From: Oscheius tipulae
Lineage: Eukaryota; Nematoda; Chromadorea; Rhabditida; Rhabditidae
NCBI GenBank assembly: GCA_037178975.1
Contig: JASJZH010000006.1
Location: 930,001-994,000 of the forward strand
Length of the DNA: 64,000 bases
Reading direction: 5' to 3'
Part shown: positions 10,554 to 20,360 of the stretch, piece after piece
How positions within the stretch are numbered: the stretch's first letter is position 1
Layout: every line of letters begins with the position of its first letter
The notes under the pieces: model-generated
What the model was told of the DNA's origin: nothing
The model's input: the letters and a program-made list of their open reading frames with translations, nothing else
Database searches by the model: none
Program-made: the position numbers and the translations under genes

Positions 10554-11596
10554 ATAAATGCCTTTTTCTCTATTTCTGACTCGATAATAGTTTTTGGCCA
10601 GCAAACAAAATACAATCGGGGTGTGCCAGTTGTGTAGTTTGTTCATTAGCAACTGCCACAAAGTCTTGAAGACAATAAAAGAAGCTTAAAAGTGAGTCTT
10701 TTATCTAGGAGATGCCCAACGTTGAAATGCTCCCATTTGAATTGCTTATTCTGCTCGAAGCTTTTCTCAGCCTCTAATCTACTGCGACAATAACGAAAAC
10801 TGGCTCCAGTTAAACGGTTATTGTATCGCCGTTTTGACGATCATAGACACTCTGAACCTAAACAACTTTATCGCGTCACAATACCAAATGATGAAATTGC
10901 AAGAAGCGGTTATTAAACAGCTTCTGGCGATAAGTTATCAGTGGCCAATCCTTTTCCGAGGGAAAACATGCTCCCCTCCATCCTCTGTCCTTTATGCTCT
11001 GCTAATAAAAACCAAGAATATTTATCCAGAAAATCGTATACAACAATTCGTTAGAAATCCATTTTTCACGTTTGAATTCCTCATTCCTACAACACAAGGC
11101 ATATGGAAGAAGAGCGTCAAATTCTCTCGTGTTTTTCAAATGTGCAAAATAAATGGTCGAGATCCCACTTAACGTATTTTGAATGACCGTAACAGCTCCT
11201 CCTTTGCAGAGATGGAAGAATAGGGCAGTTTTGCAACTTGAAAAACTGACATCGATCTGGAAGCTCACATGCGTGCATTCGAATTTGTTTGAGAAGGCAG
11301 GTACATCGTATTGTAAGTTGTCACCGCATAACTTTATTCGTGTTTTGAAGAAAGTTGTGGCAAATTTAGTATAGGGCTATGGTATCGGCGATGTCAAGTT
11401 CGAATCGGAGATAGTGGAGATGGTATTTCACGAGCTCGACTCACAAGCATCTGAGCTGGTAAGAATTTCAAAATTCTTACAAGTCTGATACTTATGACCC
11501 CCTTTTATGCAAGATTACAGAAGAATCAAAAGTTTCCTGTACGATGTTTTTTGTTGTAGGTGTGTCGACTCTTTTCATTCGTGAATTTTAGAGATT
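10554..11596. other. Intergenic, no gene supported
   Basis: A plus-strand ORF of 112 codons at 10834-11172 and a minus-strand ORF at 11002-11268 overlap; neither shows a domain or convincing splice partners. The right edge is the insertion point of the LTR element. Confidence 0.4.
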
Positions 11597-12214
11597 TGTC
11601 ACATAGCCGGTATTCCTATGATATTTTATTCTCGTTACTCTATCTAAAACAACCACAACCGTTTTCGTCCCTCCCGTCATATTTCACTTTTCAAAGACCC
11701 GCCACACCGTAACCATTCTGTTTTACGCGCGGAGCGCCACCGTTTGGATTTTCTGGTTGTTTTTGTGGTTGTTCGGTTTTCTCTCGCTCGATCTTGAGTC
11801 GAGAGTTCTATTCTATTGTTTTCTTCTGTTTCCCCGTATTGAGTTACCCATCTATTATCAGATTGTTGGACCTATTGAGTCCCAAGGCTGAATAAATTTT
11901 GTTTGAAGAAAAAGGGGTGCTTTTCTAGTAATAAGATCTCGATCTAGCCTAACCAGCAGATCGAGCATCTTGAGGTTACGACTCGGCCATCGTAACTCCT
12001 CATTTGGGGGCCGAATAAAAAGAACCCTCACGTGCTCACCGAGCCGTGAAGTCAACCCTAGACACTTCACCGAAGTGATCTGATACACGTCCGAGGGACC
12101 ACCTTACGCCCGACGGGCAACAAAAAAACTGAGCACACCCTCTTTTGGGAGAGGAAACGCTGCCAGTTTACGCGTCGTTGAGCCACCGGCCAACGCGCGT
12201 CACATTTCCGACGA
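11597..12214 (+). repeat. 5' LTR of the 8.5-kb element
   Basis: Begins TGTCACATAGCCGG and ends TTTCCGACGA; matches 19450-20067 base for base as far as I could compare. It contains an AATAAA signal near 11892, suitable for 3' end formation of the element's RNA. Confidence 0.95.
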
Positions 12215-12350
12215 TCTTCCCGGAAAATCCCGTCCCAGAGCGTCAAATTTCTCATAAAAACACCGTTCACGAGTTCTCTGAACCCATTTCTCCTCTTCTA
12301 AGCCATAAGCCGAATTTACACCGTAAATTTTCAGGTTACCAAGGTGAAAG

Positions 12351-14945
12351 ATGGATGACTACAATCGAACCGACGGCAACATCACTCCAAACACGACCGA
12401 TCCGGACGTGGAGATGGATGAGGACGAAAACAATCAAGCTACAAAGGAAAACAAGGTTAGCCCGTTCAATTTGGGTGAATTTGCACAAGATATGATTAAT
12501 CAGCTCAAGAAATGGCTAGTCTACGTTGATAAGCTGACACCAAACCGAGTAGGCACGGAAAGAGGAAACATTATGGAAAGCTACACGCTTTTCGTTGCCC
12601 TTATGACAGAAAAACTTGAGGAAGCAAAGAAGCATGCGACTGTTCCACTCTCAGTTTACCAGATCCTTCACGACGAAGATATTTTGAGTGCAGAATTGCT
12701 ATCATTGGCAGTGCGAGAGATAGACAAACAGGAATACCTCCTAGGAGAGTTGCGAAAGTTATTCCAAGTGGACTACAGCTCACAATTACAAGATGTAGTC
12801 ACCGATACAATCACACAGCTTTCGGACGCTTGTCACACTCTTTCCGTTTCACGGGACGACTTGAACACAAAAATTGCCGAATTATTAGAAGGAAACTCTA
12901 AGATGCAAAGTGAAATAGTGTGTTTACAGAAGCAGCTGGAGCAGCTCACAAGAGAGGAAGAAGAATCGCTTCTTGCGACACCGATCCGAGGCACCGCCGA
13001 GGGAAACTTGCCTACTGGTAGGCCTGGTTGGGGAAGATTAAGAAATCTTCTTCAGGACGCCAGACGAGACAGCCCAAGCAGCCAGAATCCGTCGGAGAAG
13101 GGACCAACCAGGGCAGAGCGACCGATGGAGGTACGATCGACCCCTACGAGTCAGTTTGCTCATGTTCCCGACAAGCGAAGCAGAGAAAATAATCACTTCG
13201 AAACCTTAATGCGCGCAATCATGCCCGATCTGGAGCCATTTTCGGGAGAAGCTAATTCGTGTAGTTTCTTTGCACATTTAGAGCTGTTCCAGAATAAGTA
13301 TGATGGGGTAAACCTTTCGGAATCACTACGTAGAACACTCTTTGTGAAACTCCTAAGAGGGAAGGCATTAAAAATATACAACTCACTTCCCGTAGAGACA
13401 AAAGAAGGTAATCTTGACGGAATCGTTGACGAAATGCATCGTAGATTCTCGGGTGATAATGGTCTGGCTAGAATCGACGCTTTAGACAAGATTGGAAACC
13501 TTCACTTAGTCTCGGGCGAACTTCAAGAATTTTGTGACGAGCTTGAGAGGCTCACAAACAAAGCCTATCGGTCTGCAGGACCCGAAACGATCTCACTGGT
13601 CAGGGCTCAGAAGCTATACAACAATATCGCTCCGTGGCCTGGCGCCGCCGAAGCTTTGAAGTTCCTCCAATCTAATGATCGTGAAATGGCTTACTCCCAC
13701 ATAAAAACGTTAGCTTTCAACCTGCAGAGAAACTTCGAAGCAGTAAGAAATCTCAACCGGAATCGAGAGAAACAATTCACTCCTCATGACTCAAAGCCCA
13801 GAAACAATCCTAGACAAAACTTCGTTGATTCGAGAAACAAAAACCACAATAGCCCTCAAAATTGCGTACCTCCGTCTGCTAAGTCCAATTTTACAGATCA
13901 AAAACACAAGATCACGTGCTATAACTGCGGAAAAGACGGTCATACAGCCGCTTTCTGTCAAAAATCCCGTAATAGCAATGGAAATCATCAAAACTCGAAC
14001 CCGCATAGGCAAACCAGCGGCTATCCAGTCCAACAGGGGCAGAAACCTAGTCAGCCTCAGACGACCGATAAAACTTCGACTCTCGCACAAAAACGTAGTT
14101 TCCACTTCGCTCATCACGTAATTTCAAGCACAAAAAGTATCTCAACGCCAAGTGACCCGTCTCTTTTCGGCATCAAGCCACTCTTTGACGTGACAGTCCT
14201 GGGGGTGGCGTGTAAAGCACTATTAGACACCGGCGCCCAGCCAAGCACAATGTCAGTTGGTTTCTGGGAAAAGATAACCGCCGCTGATCCTAACGCGTTG
14301 AAGGGGGTAAAAGTTACAAATAATTCCCCAAACTTGTCCTCGAAAATTATAGACGCAAGCGGCAACGAAATGCCGCTCATATGCACCTTTTTGGCTGACG
14401 TCGCCTTGCATTATAACGATCGGGTCGCCCGGGTTCACTTCCATTTGGTAAAGAAGGCCCCAAACGAAAACCCTATGGAAATTGTCCTTGGAACTAATAG
14501 TTTCCGCGATTTAGGTATTTCCATCGATTTTGATTTGAAGAGGCGGCCTGCCCCAACCCCTCCAATCAATGAATCCTCTAAGTCGGTCGCTCAAAATATT
14601 CTCTCCACTGAGAAAACCCCTCCCGAAACGCCTAAACAGCAACATTTACCACCGATCAGCGTCAATCTCCCGTTTGATTCGTTCTTCTCACAAGAAAACG
14701 ACAACATGACCAAAATAGCGGGGGCCAAGACGATCACAAGGACAGTCCTCATGCCTAGTGAGGTAAAGTGGGTCTCGGTACAAGCCCCTCCGCAATTCTT
14801 CGGCTCCGAGCGCGTCTTCGAACCTGGCGAAGACCAGAAAGGGCGTCGTTTTGGATGTTCTGGCTTGCACAAAGTTGATGAACGGGGTAATACGAAAGTT
14901 CTTTTGAGTAATTTCAGAGACAATAATTATCAGCAAAGATCATGA
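12351..14945 (+). CDS. Gag with zinc knuckle and aspartic protease (retrotransposon)
   Basis: An 864-codon frame starting at the first ATG after a 136-bp leader. An acidic N-terminus is followed by a probable coiled-coil region (about residues 150-205), a capsid-like retrotransposon gag domain (about residues 290-450, around FSGEANSCSFFAHLELFQNK), a CCHC knuckle CYNCGKDGHTAAFC from about residue 523, and a retropepsin-like active site LLDTGAQPSTM with Asp at about residue 626. The frame stops at 14945, 38 nt after the pol frame opens. Pol is in the +1 frame relative to gag, so pol expression needs frameshifting or splicing. Confidence 0.9.
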   Translation: MDDYNRTDGNITPNTTDPDVEMDEDENNQATKENKVSPFNLGEFAQDMINQLKKWLVYVDKLTPNRVGTERGNIMESYTLFVALMTEKLEEAKKHATVPLSVYQILHDEDILSAELLSLAVREIDKQEYLLGELRKLFQVDYSSQLQDVVTDTITQLSDACHTLSVSRDDLNTKIAELLEGNSKMQSEIVCLQKQLEQLTREEEESLLATPIRGTAEGNLPTGRPGWGRLRNLLQDARRDSPSSQNPSEKGPTRAERPMEVRSTPTSQFAHVPDKRSRENNHFETLMRAIMPDLEPFSGEANSCSFFAHLELFQNKYDGVNLSESLRRTLFVKLLRGKALKIYNSLPVETKEGNLDGIVDEMHRRFSGDNGLARIDALDKIGNLHLVSGELQEFCDELERLTNKAYRSAGPETISLVRAQKLYNNIAPWPGAAEALKFLQSNDREMAYSHIKTLAFNLQRNFEAVRNLNRNREKQFTPHDSKPRNNPRQNFVDSRNKNHNSPQNCVPPSAKSNFTDQKHKITCYNCGKDGHTAAFCQKSRNSNGNHQNSNPHRQTSGYPVQQGQKPSQPQTTDKTSTLAQKRSFHFAHHVISSTKSISTPSDPSLFGIKPLFDVTVLGVACKALLDTGAQPSTMSVGFWEKITAADPNALKGVKVTNNSPNLSSKIIDASGNEMPLICTFLADVALHYNDRVARVHFHLVKKAPNENPMEIVLGTNSFRDLGISIDFDLKRRPAPTPPINESSKSVAQNILSTEKTPPETPKQQHLPPISVNLPFDSFFSQENDNMTKIAGAKTITRTVLMPSEVKWVSVQAPPQFFGSERVFEPGEDQKGRRFGCSGLHKVDERGNTKVLLSNFRDNNYQQRS

Positions 14946-17900
14946 GATAGGCACTTTTTCACCAGTCTCCGAGTCATTCCATATCAACCGCATCGCGGAA
15001 GTCATCGATGTAGCTCGCAAAGCCAGTAGCGATAATTTTAAGGAGAACAATCGCGGACAAACCCTAGTAGAGATACTCGAAAAAGCCAATGAGGGGCCCC
15101 TTTCTGAACAAATCCTATCTATTGTGTCTGAATTCGGGGACATTTTCGCAATCAACGATTCAGAACTGAAACAAACCAACGTAGTGACACATACGATTGA
15201 TACGGGGGATCACCCACCAATTCGACAGAAAAATCGACCGATCCCGGCTGGGGCACGAAAAGAGTTCCGGGAATTGCTGCGAACCTTGTTGGAAAAAGGT
15301 GTTATTTCACCGAGTAAGAGCCCTTGGTCCTCCCCTGTGGTCCTGGTAATCAAAAAGGACGGCTCTATCAGACTATGTGTCGATTTTCGTCAACTGAATA
15401 AGGTCATCAAGCTAGATAGTTACCCCCTCCCCTCTGTCGACGGTATTCTACGACTTCTAGGCAATAAAAAGCATTTTACGACCCTGGATCTCCATCAAGG
15501 CTTCTGGCAGATCGGTTTGAGCCCAGGCTCACGAGAAAAGACTGCTTTTGTCACCTCAGAAGGCTTGTATGAGTTTAATGTTCTCCCATTTGGGCTCGCA
15601 ACGAGTCCGAGCGATTTCCAGCGACTCATGGATACAGTTCTCGCTGAGTTTCTAGGTCCACAAAACGAAGTCCACGTATACATAGATGATGTTTTGATTG
15701 CTACGGATACACTGGAACGCCATTATGAACTCCTAGCAAAGATTTTCAAAAAGTTCCGCAAGGCAAACCTAGCGGTCAAGGCCCAAAAATGCCGATTCAT
15801 TCAGAGCTCTGTCCCGTATCTAGGTCACGTCATAAATGCGGAAGGCATTCGTACCGATCCGACTAAAGTTGAAGCTATCAAATCGTTCCCAGCGCCGAGA
15901 AATATCACCGACCTTCGAAGCTTCTTGGGCCTAGCAGGGTACTACAGAAAATTCCTCCTGAATTTTTCTGCAATTTCAAAACCGTTGAACGAGTTGACCA
16001 AGAAAGGTCAAGCTTTCGAGTGGTCGCCGGAGCGAAACGGGGCATTCGAGACGCTAAAGGAGAAGTTGATCTCTGCCCCGGTTTTGATTCAACCAGACCT
16101 GGACGGAGCCTTGTCTGGGACGAACCCGTTCATAATATTTACGGATGCTTCGGGAAACGGAGTAGGTGCCGTCTTATCACAGAAAGGCAAGGATGGAATG
16201 CTTCATCCAGTGGCGTTCACTTCGAAGGGGTTGACCAAGGCCGAAAGTAATTACCACGTGTCTGATTTGGAGGCGCTAGCTATTGTTCACGCCCTCCGGC
16301 GTTTTCACTATCTTTTATTCAAAATGAAAGGCATCATAGTCCGTACGGATCACAAACCCTTGCTTTGCCTTTTCAAAACAGCAATATCAGCTCGAATGCT
16401 CCGCTGGTCACTTATCTTGCAACATTACGACATCAAAATTGAATATGTAAAGGGATCAGCCAACCAGGTCGCAGACGCGTTGTCGCGAGGTCCTTGTCAA
16501 CCGTTAGATAGCGTTGATGCCACTAGTGTTTGTGAAGACCTTACCACTAGAATCGTGAATCGAATCAACACAGTCCCTGATTCCGAATACCTCATAGAGC
16601 TCAAAAATGACCCGGTGTACATAGATCTTTTCAACCAGTTAGCTTTGGGACTTGATGGAGAATTACCGAACATCAGAGAAAGTGGCAAAAAGCTGCTCGC
16701 GAGTAATTTTGCCGTGGATGACGGCATGTTATGGCTACTTCTTGATAACGCTCCGCCGAGAAAAGTTATTCCCCAGTCCAAACGTCGAGAAATTTTTGAT
16801 AAAGCCCACGCAGGGGTATTCTCCGGTCATTTTGGACACCGAAAAGTTTACAAACAACTGAAGACGTTCGCTTATTGGGAAACAATGGCTCGCGACATCT
16901 ATCTATGGCATAAACAATGCGTTCGCTGTTTTGTCGACAACAAAACAGGAAACCTGGTCCCTCCTCTCAATCCTATTGTGACAAGCCGTCCTTATGAGCT
17001 AGTGGGGATAGATATTATGGAATTGGGTCCGACCACAAGCGGGAATCGTTACGTTCTGGTGCTAGTGGATCATTTTTCTAAATGGGTTGGAGCTTTTCCG
17101 ATTTCTAACAAGTCAGCAGCCTGTGTTGCTGACGTTATCGTATCTAAATGGATAGGAGAAGGAGGCCGCTGGCCAAAAAGTCTACACTCTGACAGGGGAA
17201 AAGAGTTTTTGAATGAAATTATTGAGGAATGCAAAAAGTTGACTCAAATTTCCTGGTCTGTGACAAAAGGTTATAACCCAAGAGAAAACGGTATTACTGA
17301 AAGAGTCAATCAGACTTTGCAGAGAGCGCTCCGCAAGAGAATCGACTCCCCGACAGAATGGGATAGGTTGCTCCCGTTTGTGGTCTATGCTTATAACAGT
17401 ACGGTTCACGAAAGCACTGGGGAGACACCATTTTTCTTGTTACACGGTTTTGATGCGTTTTGCCCCGCAGATTTACCCGAGGTTGCTCCGCCTTCGAAAT
17501 ACCTTGTAGATTCACAAGAATACAAAGCTGCGCTGATAGATGCCACTCGCCAAGCTAGAGAGTTTGCAAAAGAGCGAAATGATCGTGAGCGTGAGCGATT
17601 TAAAGAGTTTTATGATAAAACTAATAAAACCGACTCAAAAGTTTACCCAAAGCTTGGAGACAGGGTGTTTATGAAAATTCCTGGGGAAAAGGCACACTCT
17701 AAACATCCTAAGCTCACATACGACATTTCGGGTCCTTATAGGGTTATTGATGTTTCACAAAACTCTGCCTGCATCACGGAGATCGGAAAGAACAAAGAGG
17801 CACAACGCGTGCAGTTCGACCTTTTGCTCATTCTTCCTACCGACCTACAAACGGAAAACTGGCAAACGAAAAAGAAACGAGCCAGGGTAAAGATCGCTAA

Positions 17901-19413
17901 AGTTTCAAAAATTGGCTTCACAGCAATGTCGGTCAGCAACACAGACAGACACTTCGAAAGCAATGACATACATCACCAGGACATCCTTATTGACGACGCT
18001 GATTTCAGGAACCAAGTCGACGTGTCCACCTCACATCCTCTTCATCCAGCTTGGAGATGTACTCAGAGAGGAGGAACCGAAGATGACTGCTCATTCTCGA
18101 CAGCTACGGTCGCACATGTATGTCGTCTCTTCAAGAGGGCGTGCCCTGACAGCACCGAACACCTCCCAGTTCGATCAGTGGAAGAGGTGATCCGGATCCT
18201 CTCTGTGCTCGAGGACACAAAAATCCTCCCGCAACTGAAAGCACAGCACATCCGGATGAGGAACTGCGGTCGTATCAGTGTCTCCATCGTCGCCAGAGCA
18301 TTTCATTTCGGGAAGGGATTCTGCTCTCATATCGCCCGAGCGGCTATCAGGGAGACCAACAACGAGCTGATCTTCCGGCCTCCCATTGCCCAGTTGACAA
18401 GCGAAGAAGTAACAGAAGCCCTGGGACAATCGGGAACGATAGAACCGCAGAAGTTCGAGGGCAAGGATCTCGTGCTGTTACCGGAACAGCATTTCTCGCA
18501 AGGAACTCGTATCAAATTCCGATTCGGAGAAGTGAAGCTGTACAATGGACGCTTAGAGGACGCTGCCAAGTACGTACCACACTCGGACGACGTCTATCGA
18601 TATGTGATCGTCGTTATGGACGAGTCTTTCGAAAACGATCACATTGAGGTCGGTCTGGCGAAACTACAAGAGAAGGCCTTGAAACACGACACAGCTGTTT
18701 TGCTGCTGACAAGCCCTGTTCTTGGCAACTACGACGATCACAGGGGAGCGACGTCCCTCTTCTCCGATCTATTCAAGAAGTTCATCAATTCCGTAGGAAA
18801 CCAGTGCCGTGTGGGACTGCTGGAAGCACCTAAAGAAGGCTTGGAAATCCCTATGCGGTATTATCTTTGCCTGGGGTTCAACGCTCTGAAGACAACTCCC
18901 CGAACCGGATTCGTACCCAAGCAAATCACCCACTATCTGACTGAAGCCGAACGAACGCTCAACTCTCGCTGGGATACGATAACTACAATGGGCCAGTCCC
19001 GAATCATTACTGAGGGCCGTCAGCTGTTCAACGGGAAGCAAGAAAGCCGCAAACGGACGCTCGAGGATGCTGAACCACCTAAGAAGAAGACGTTACGCCC
19101 TGAAGATCTCTTTTCGGAAGATGGAGGATTCACTGATGAAGGCTCCGAGGGACTCAACTCGTTCTCACCCGTTGCCGGTAGCCGTGGACAGCGATCTGGA
19201 GGATATCGGGGACGTGCTCAAGGACAACCCCAATCTCGTGCTCAAGGACAACCCCAATCTCGTGCTCAAGGACAACCCCAACCTCGGGCTCAAGGACCAT
19301 CTCGCTCCCGTACTCAAGGACCGCCTCGTTCCCGTGCTCAAGGACCGTTCCGTTCCCGTGCTGAAGATCACCGTCATCCTGCAGGAAAGAAGCACACCGC
19401 TAGACGTTTCTGA
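14908..19413 (+). CDS. Pol (RT, RNase H, integrase) with a large C-terminal extension
   Basis: The frame is open from 14908; the first plausible independent start is a GTG at 15124 (numbering from there). Reverse transcriptase has YIDD at about residues 186-189, preceded by DFRQLNKVI and LPFGLATSP; RNase H has FTDASGNGVGAVLS from about 339 and SDLEALAIVHALRRF. Integrase has the H-H-C-C zinc region (HAGVFSGHFGH, CVRC) and the catalytic triad D630, D690, E726, a D,D(35)E spacing. After the integrase tail (about residue 935) come roughly 490 more residues unlike any usual Pol domain: a possible globular part (about 970-1300), a basic NLS-like RKRTLEDAEPPKKK, and seven 8-residue repeats. The base composition also looks different from about 18040 on. 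This frame lies +1 to gag. Confidence 0.9.
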   Translation, partial: VISETIIISKDHEIGTFSPVSESFHINRIAEVIDVARKASSDNFKENNRGQTLVEILEKANEGPLSEQILSIVSEFGDIFAINDSELKQTNVVTHTIDTGDHPPIRQKNRPIPAGARKEFRELLRTLLEKGVISPSKSPWSSPVVLVIKKDGSIRLCVDFRQLNKVIKLDSYPLPSVDGILRLLGNKKHFTTLDLHQGFWQIGLSPGSREKTAFVTSEGLYEFNVLPFGLATSPSDFQRLMDTVLAEFLGPQNEVHVYIDDVLIATDTLERHYELLAKIFKKFRKANLAVKAQKCRFIQSSVPYLGHVINAEGIRTDPTKVEAIKSFPAPRNITDLRSFLGLAGYYRKFLLNFSAISKPLNELTKKGQAFEWSPERNGAFETLKEKLISAPVLIQPDLDGALSGTNPFIIFTDASGNGVGAVLSQKGKDGMLHPVAFTSKGLTKAESNYHVSDLEALAIVHALRRFHYLLFKMKGIIVRTDHKPLLCLFKTAISARMLRWSLILQHYDIKIEYVKGSANQVADALSRGPCQPLDSVDATSVCEDLTTRIVNRINTVPDSEYLIELKNDPVYIDLFNQLALGLDGELPNIRESGKKLLASNFAVDDGMLWLLLDNAPPRKVIPQSKRREIFDKAHAGVFSGHFGHRKVYKQLKTFAYWETMARDIYLWHKQCVRCFVDNKTGNLVPPLNPIVTSRPYELVGIDIMELGPTTSGNRYVLVLVDHFSKWVGAFPISNKSAACVADVIVSKWIGEGGRWPKSLHSDRGKEFLNEIIEECKKLTQISWSVTKGYNPRENGITERVNQTLQRALRKRIDSPTEWDRLLPFVVYAYNSTVHESTGETPFFLLHGFDAFCPADLPEVAPPSKYLVDSQEYKAALIDATRQAREFAKERNDRERERFKEFYDKTNKTDSKVYPKLGDRVFMKIPGEKAHSKHPKLTYDISGPYRVIDVSQNSACITEIGKNKEAQRVQFDLLLILPTDLQTENWQTKKKRARVKIAKVSKIGFTAMSVSNTDRHFESNDIHHQDILIDDADFRNQVDVSTSHPLHPAWRCTQRGGTEDDCSFSTATVAHVCRLFKRACPDSTEHLPVRSVEEVIRILSVLEDTKILPQLKAQHIRMRNCGRISVSIVARAFHFGKGFCSHIARAAIRETNNELIFRPPIAQLTSEEVTEALGQSGTIEPQKFEGKDLVLLPEQHFSQGTRIKFRFGEVKLYNGRLEDAAKYVPHSDDVYRYVIVVMDESFENDHIEVGLAKLQEKALKHDTAVLLLTSPVLGNYDDHRGATSLFSDLFKKFINSVGNQCRVGLLEAPKEGLEIPMRYYLCLGFNALKTTPRTGFVPKQITHYLTEAERTLNSRWDTITTMGQSRIITEGRQLFNGKQESRKRTLEDAEPPKKKTLRPEDLFSEDGGFTDEGSEGLNSFSPVAGSRGQRSGGYRGRAQGQPQSRAQGQPQSRAQGQPQPRAQGPSRSRTQGPPRSRAQGPFRSRAEDHRHPAGKKHTARRF
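19213..19380 (+). repeat. 24-bp coding tandem repeat at the end of Pol
   Basis: Seven 24-bp units. The first three are nearly identical and encode RAQGQPQS or RAQGQPQP; the later four are degenerate (RAQGPSRS, RTQGPPRS, RAQGPFRS, RAEDHRHP). The length preserves the frame. The product is a basic, Gln/Pro/Arg-rich, probably disordered tail. Confidence 0.9.
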
Positions 19414-19449
19414 TGATCGTCGGGACGTCGATCAACCGAAGGAGGGGCA

Positions 19450-20067
19450 TGTCACATAGCCGGTATTCCTATGATATTTTATTCTCGTTACTCTATCTAA
19501 AACAACCACAACCGTTTTCGTCCCTCCCGTCATATTTCACTTTTCAAAGACCCGCCACACCGTAACCATTCTGTTTTACGCGCGGAGCGCCACCGTTTGG
19601 ATTTTCTGGTTGTTTTTGTGGTTGTTCGGTTTTCTCTCGCTCGATCTTGAGTCGAGAGTTCTATTCTATTGTTTTCTTCTGTTTCCCCGTATTGAGTTAC
19701 CCATCTATTATCAGATTGTTGGACCTATTGAGTCCCAAGGCTGAATAAATTTTGTTTGAAGAAAAAGGGGTGCTTTTCTAGTAATAAGATCTCGATCTAG
19801 CCTAACCAGCAGATCGAGCATCTTGAGGTTACGACTCGGCCATCGTAACTCCTCATTTGGGGGCCGAATAAAAAGAACCCTCACGTGCTCACCGAGCCGT
19901 GAAGTCAACCCTAGACACTTCACCGAAGTGATCTGATACACGTCCGAGGGACCACCTTACGCCCGACGGGCAACAAAAAAACTGAGCACACCCTCTTTTG
20001 GGAGAGGAAACGCTGCCAGTTTACGCGTCGTTGAGCCACCGGCCAACGCGCGTCACATTTCCGACGA
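19450..20067 (+). repeat. 3' LTR of the 8.5-kb element
   Basis: Direct copy of 11597-12214, preceded by the purine tract GGAGGGGCA. The sequence after it (ACAGCTACTC) differs from that after the 5' LTR, which fixes the right boundary at 20067. Confidence 0.95.
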
Positions 20068-20360
20068 ACAGCTACTCTTAGCGACATCTTCTTCTCTCCG
20101 TCGACGAAAACAGTGCAACCGTCCCCATTTGTAGTAAGCGCACTATCTCTCCCTGACACACTGATCCAGATTAGGATGCGGACATCTTGCACGTATTGTT
20201 CCACCCGCGTTTGTGTGTATAAGATCGTTTATTGGATAAATACTGGTGTGATTACCCGACAGGTAGAGCATATGCAGGTGGAGTCAATTATGAACGATTT
20301 TGTTAAAGCAGGGACTTAAACAAACGAAAACAACGGTGCCATAGGTACAAATTTTTTTTT

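Larger units (their letters stand above)
11597..20067 (+). mobile_element. Ty3/gypsy-type LTR retrotransposon, apparently intact (8.47 kb)
   Basis: Two direct 618-bp LTRs (11597-12214 and 19450-20067), which I read as identical, flank a gag-protease frame and a pol frame with the order RT, RNase H, integrase, the Ty3/gypsy order. A purine run (GGAGGGGCA) abuts the 3' LTR as a polypurine tract. No frame-breaking mutation is visible apart from the gag/pol frame change. Identical LTRs imply a recent insertion. Oddities: the flanks (GAGATT on the left, ACAGCT on the right) show no target-site duplication; no TGG-type primer binding site follows the 5' LTR; the LTR ends in CGACGA, not CA; and Pol has a long C-terminal extension. 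No envelope-like ORF is present. Confidence 0.93.

Noticed and set aside
12215-12350. Primer-binding site for the 8.5-kb element
   Set aside because: No TGG-starting tRNA complement immediately after the LTR; not reported as a feature.
19067-19459. Plus-strand ORF with repeated LKDNPNLV units
   Set aside because: It is the +1 shadow of the 24-bp coding repeat in the Pol C-terminal extension.
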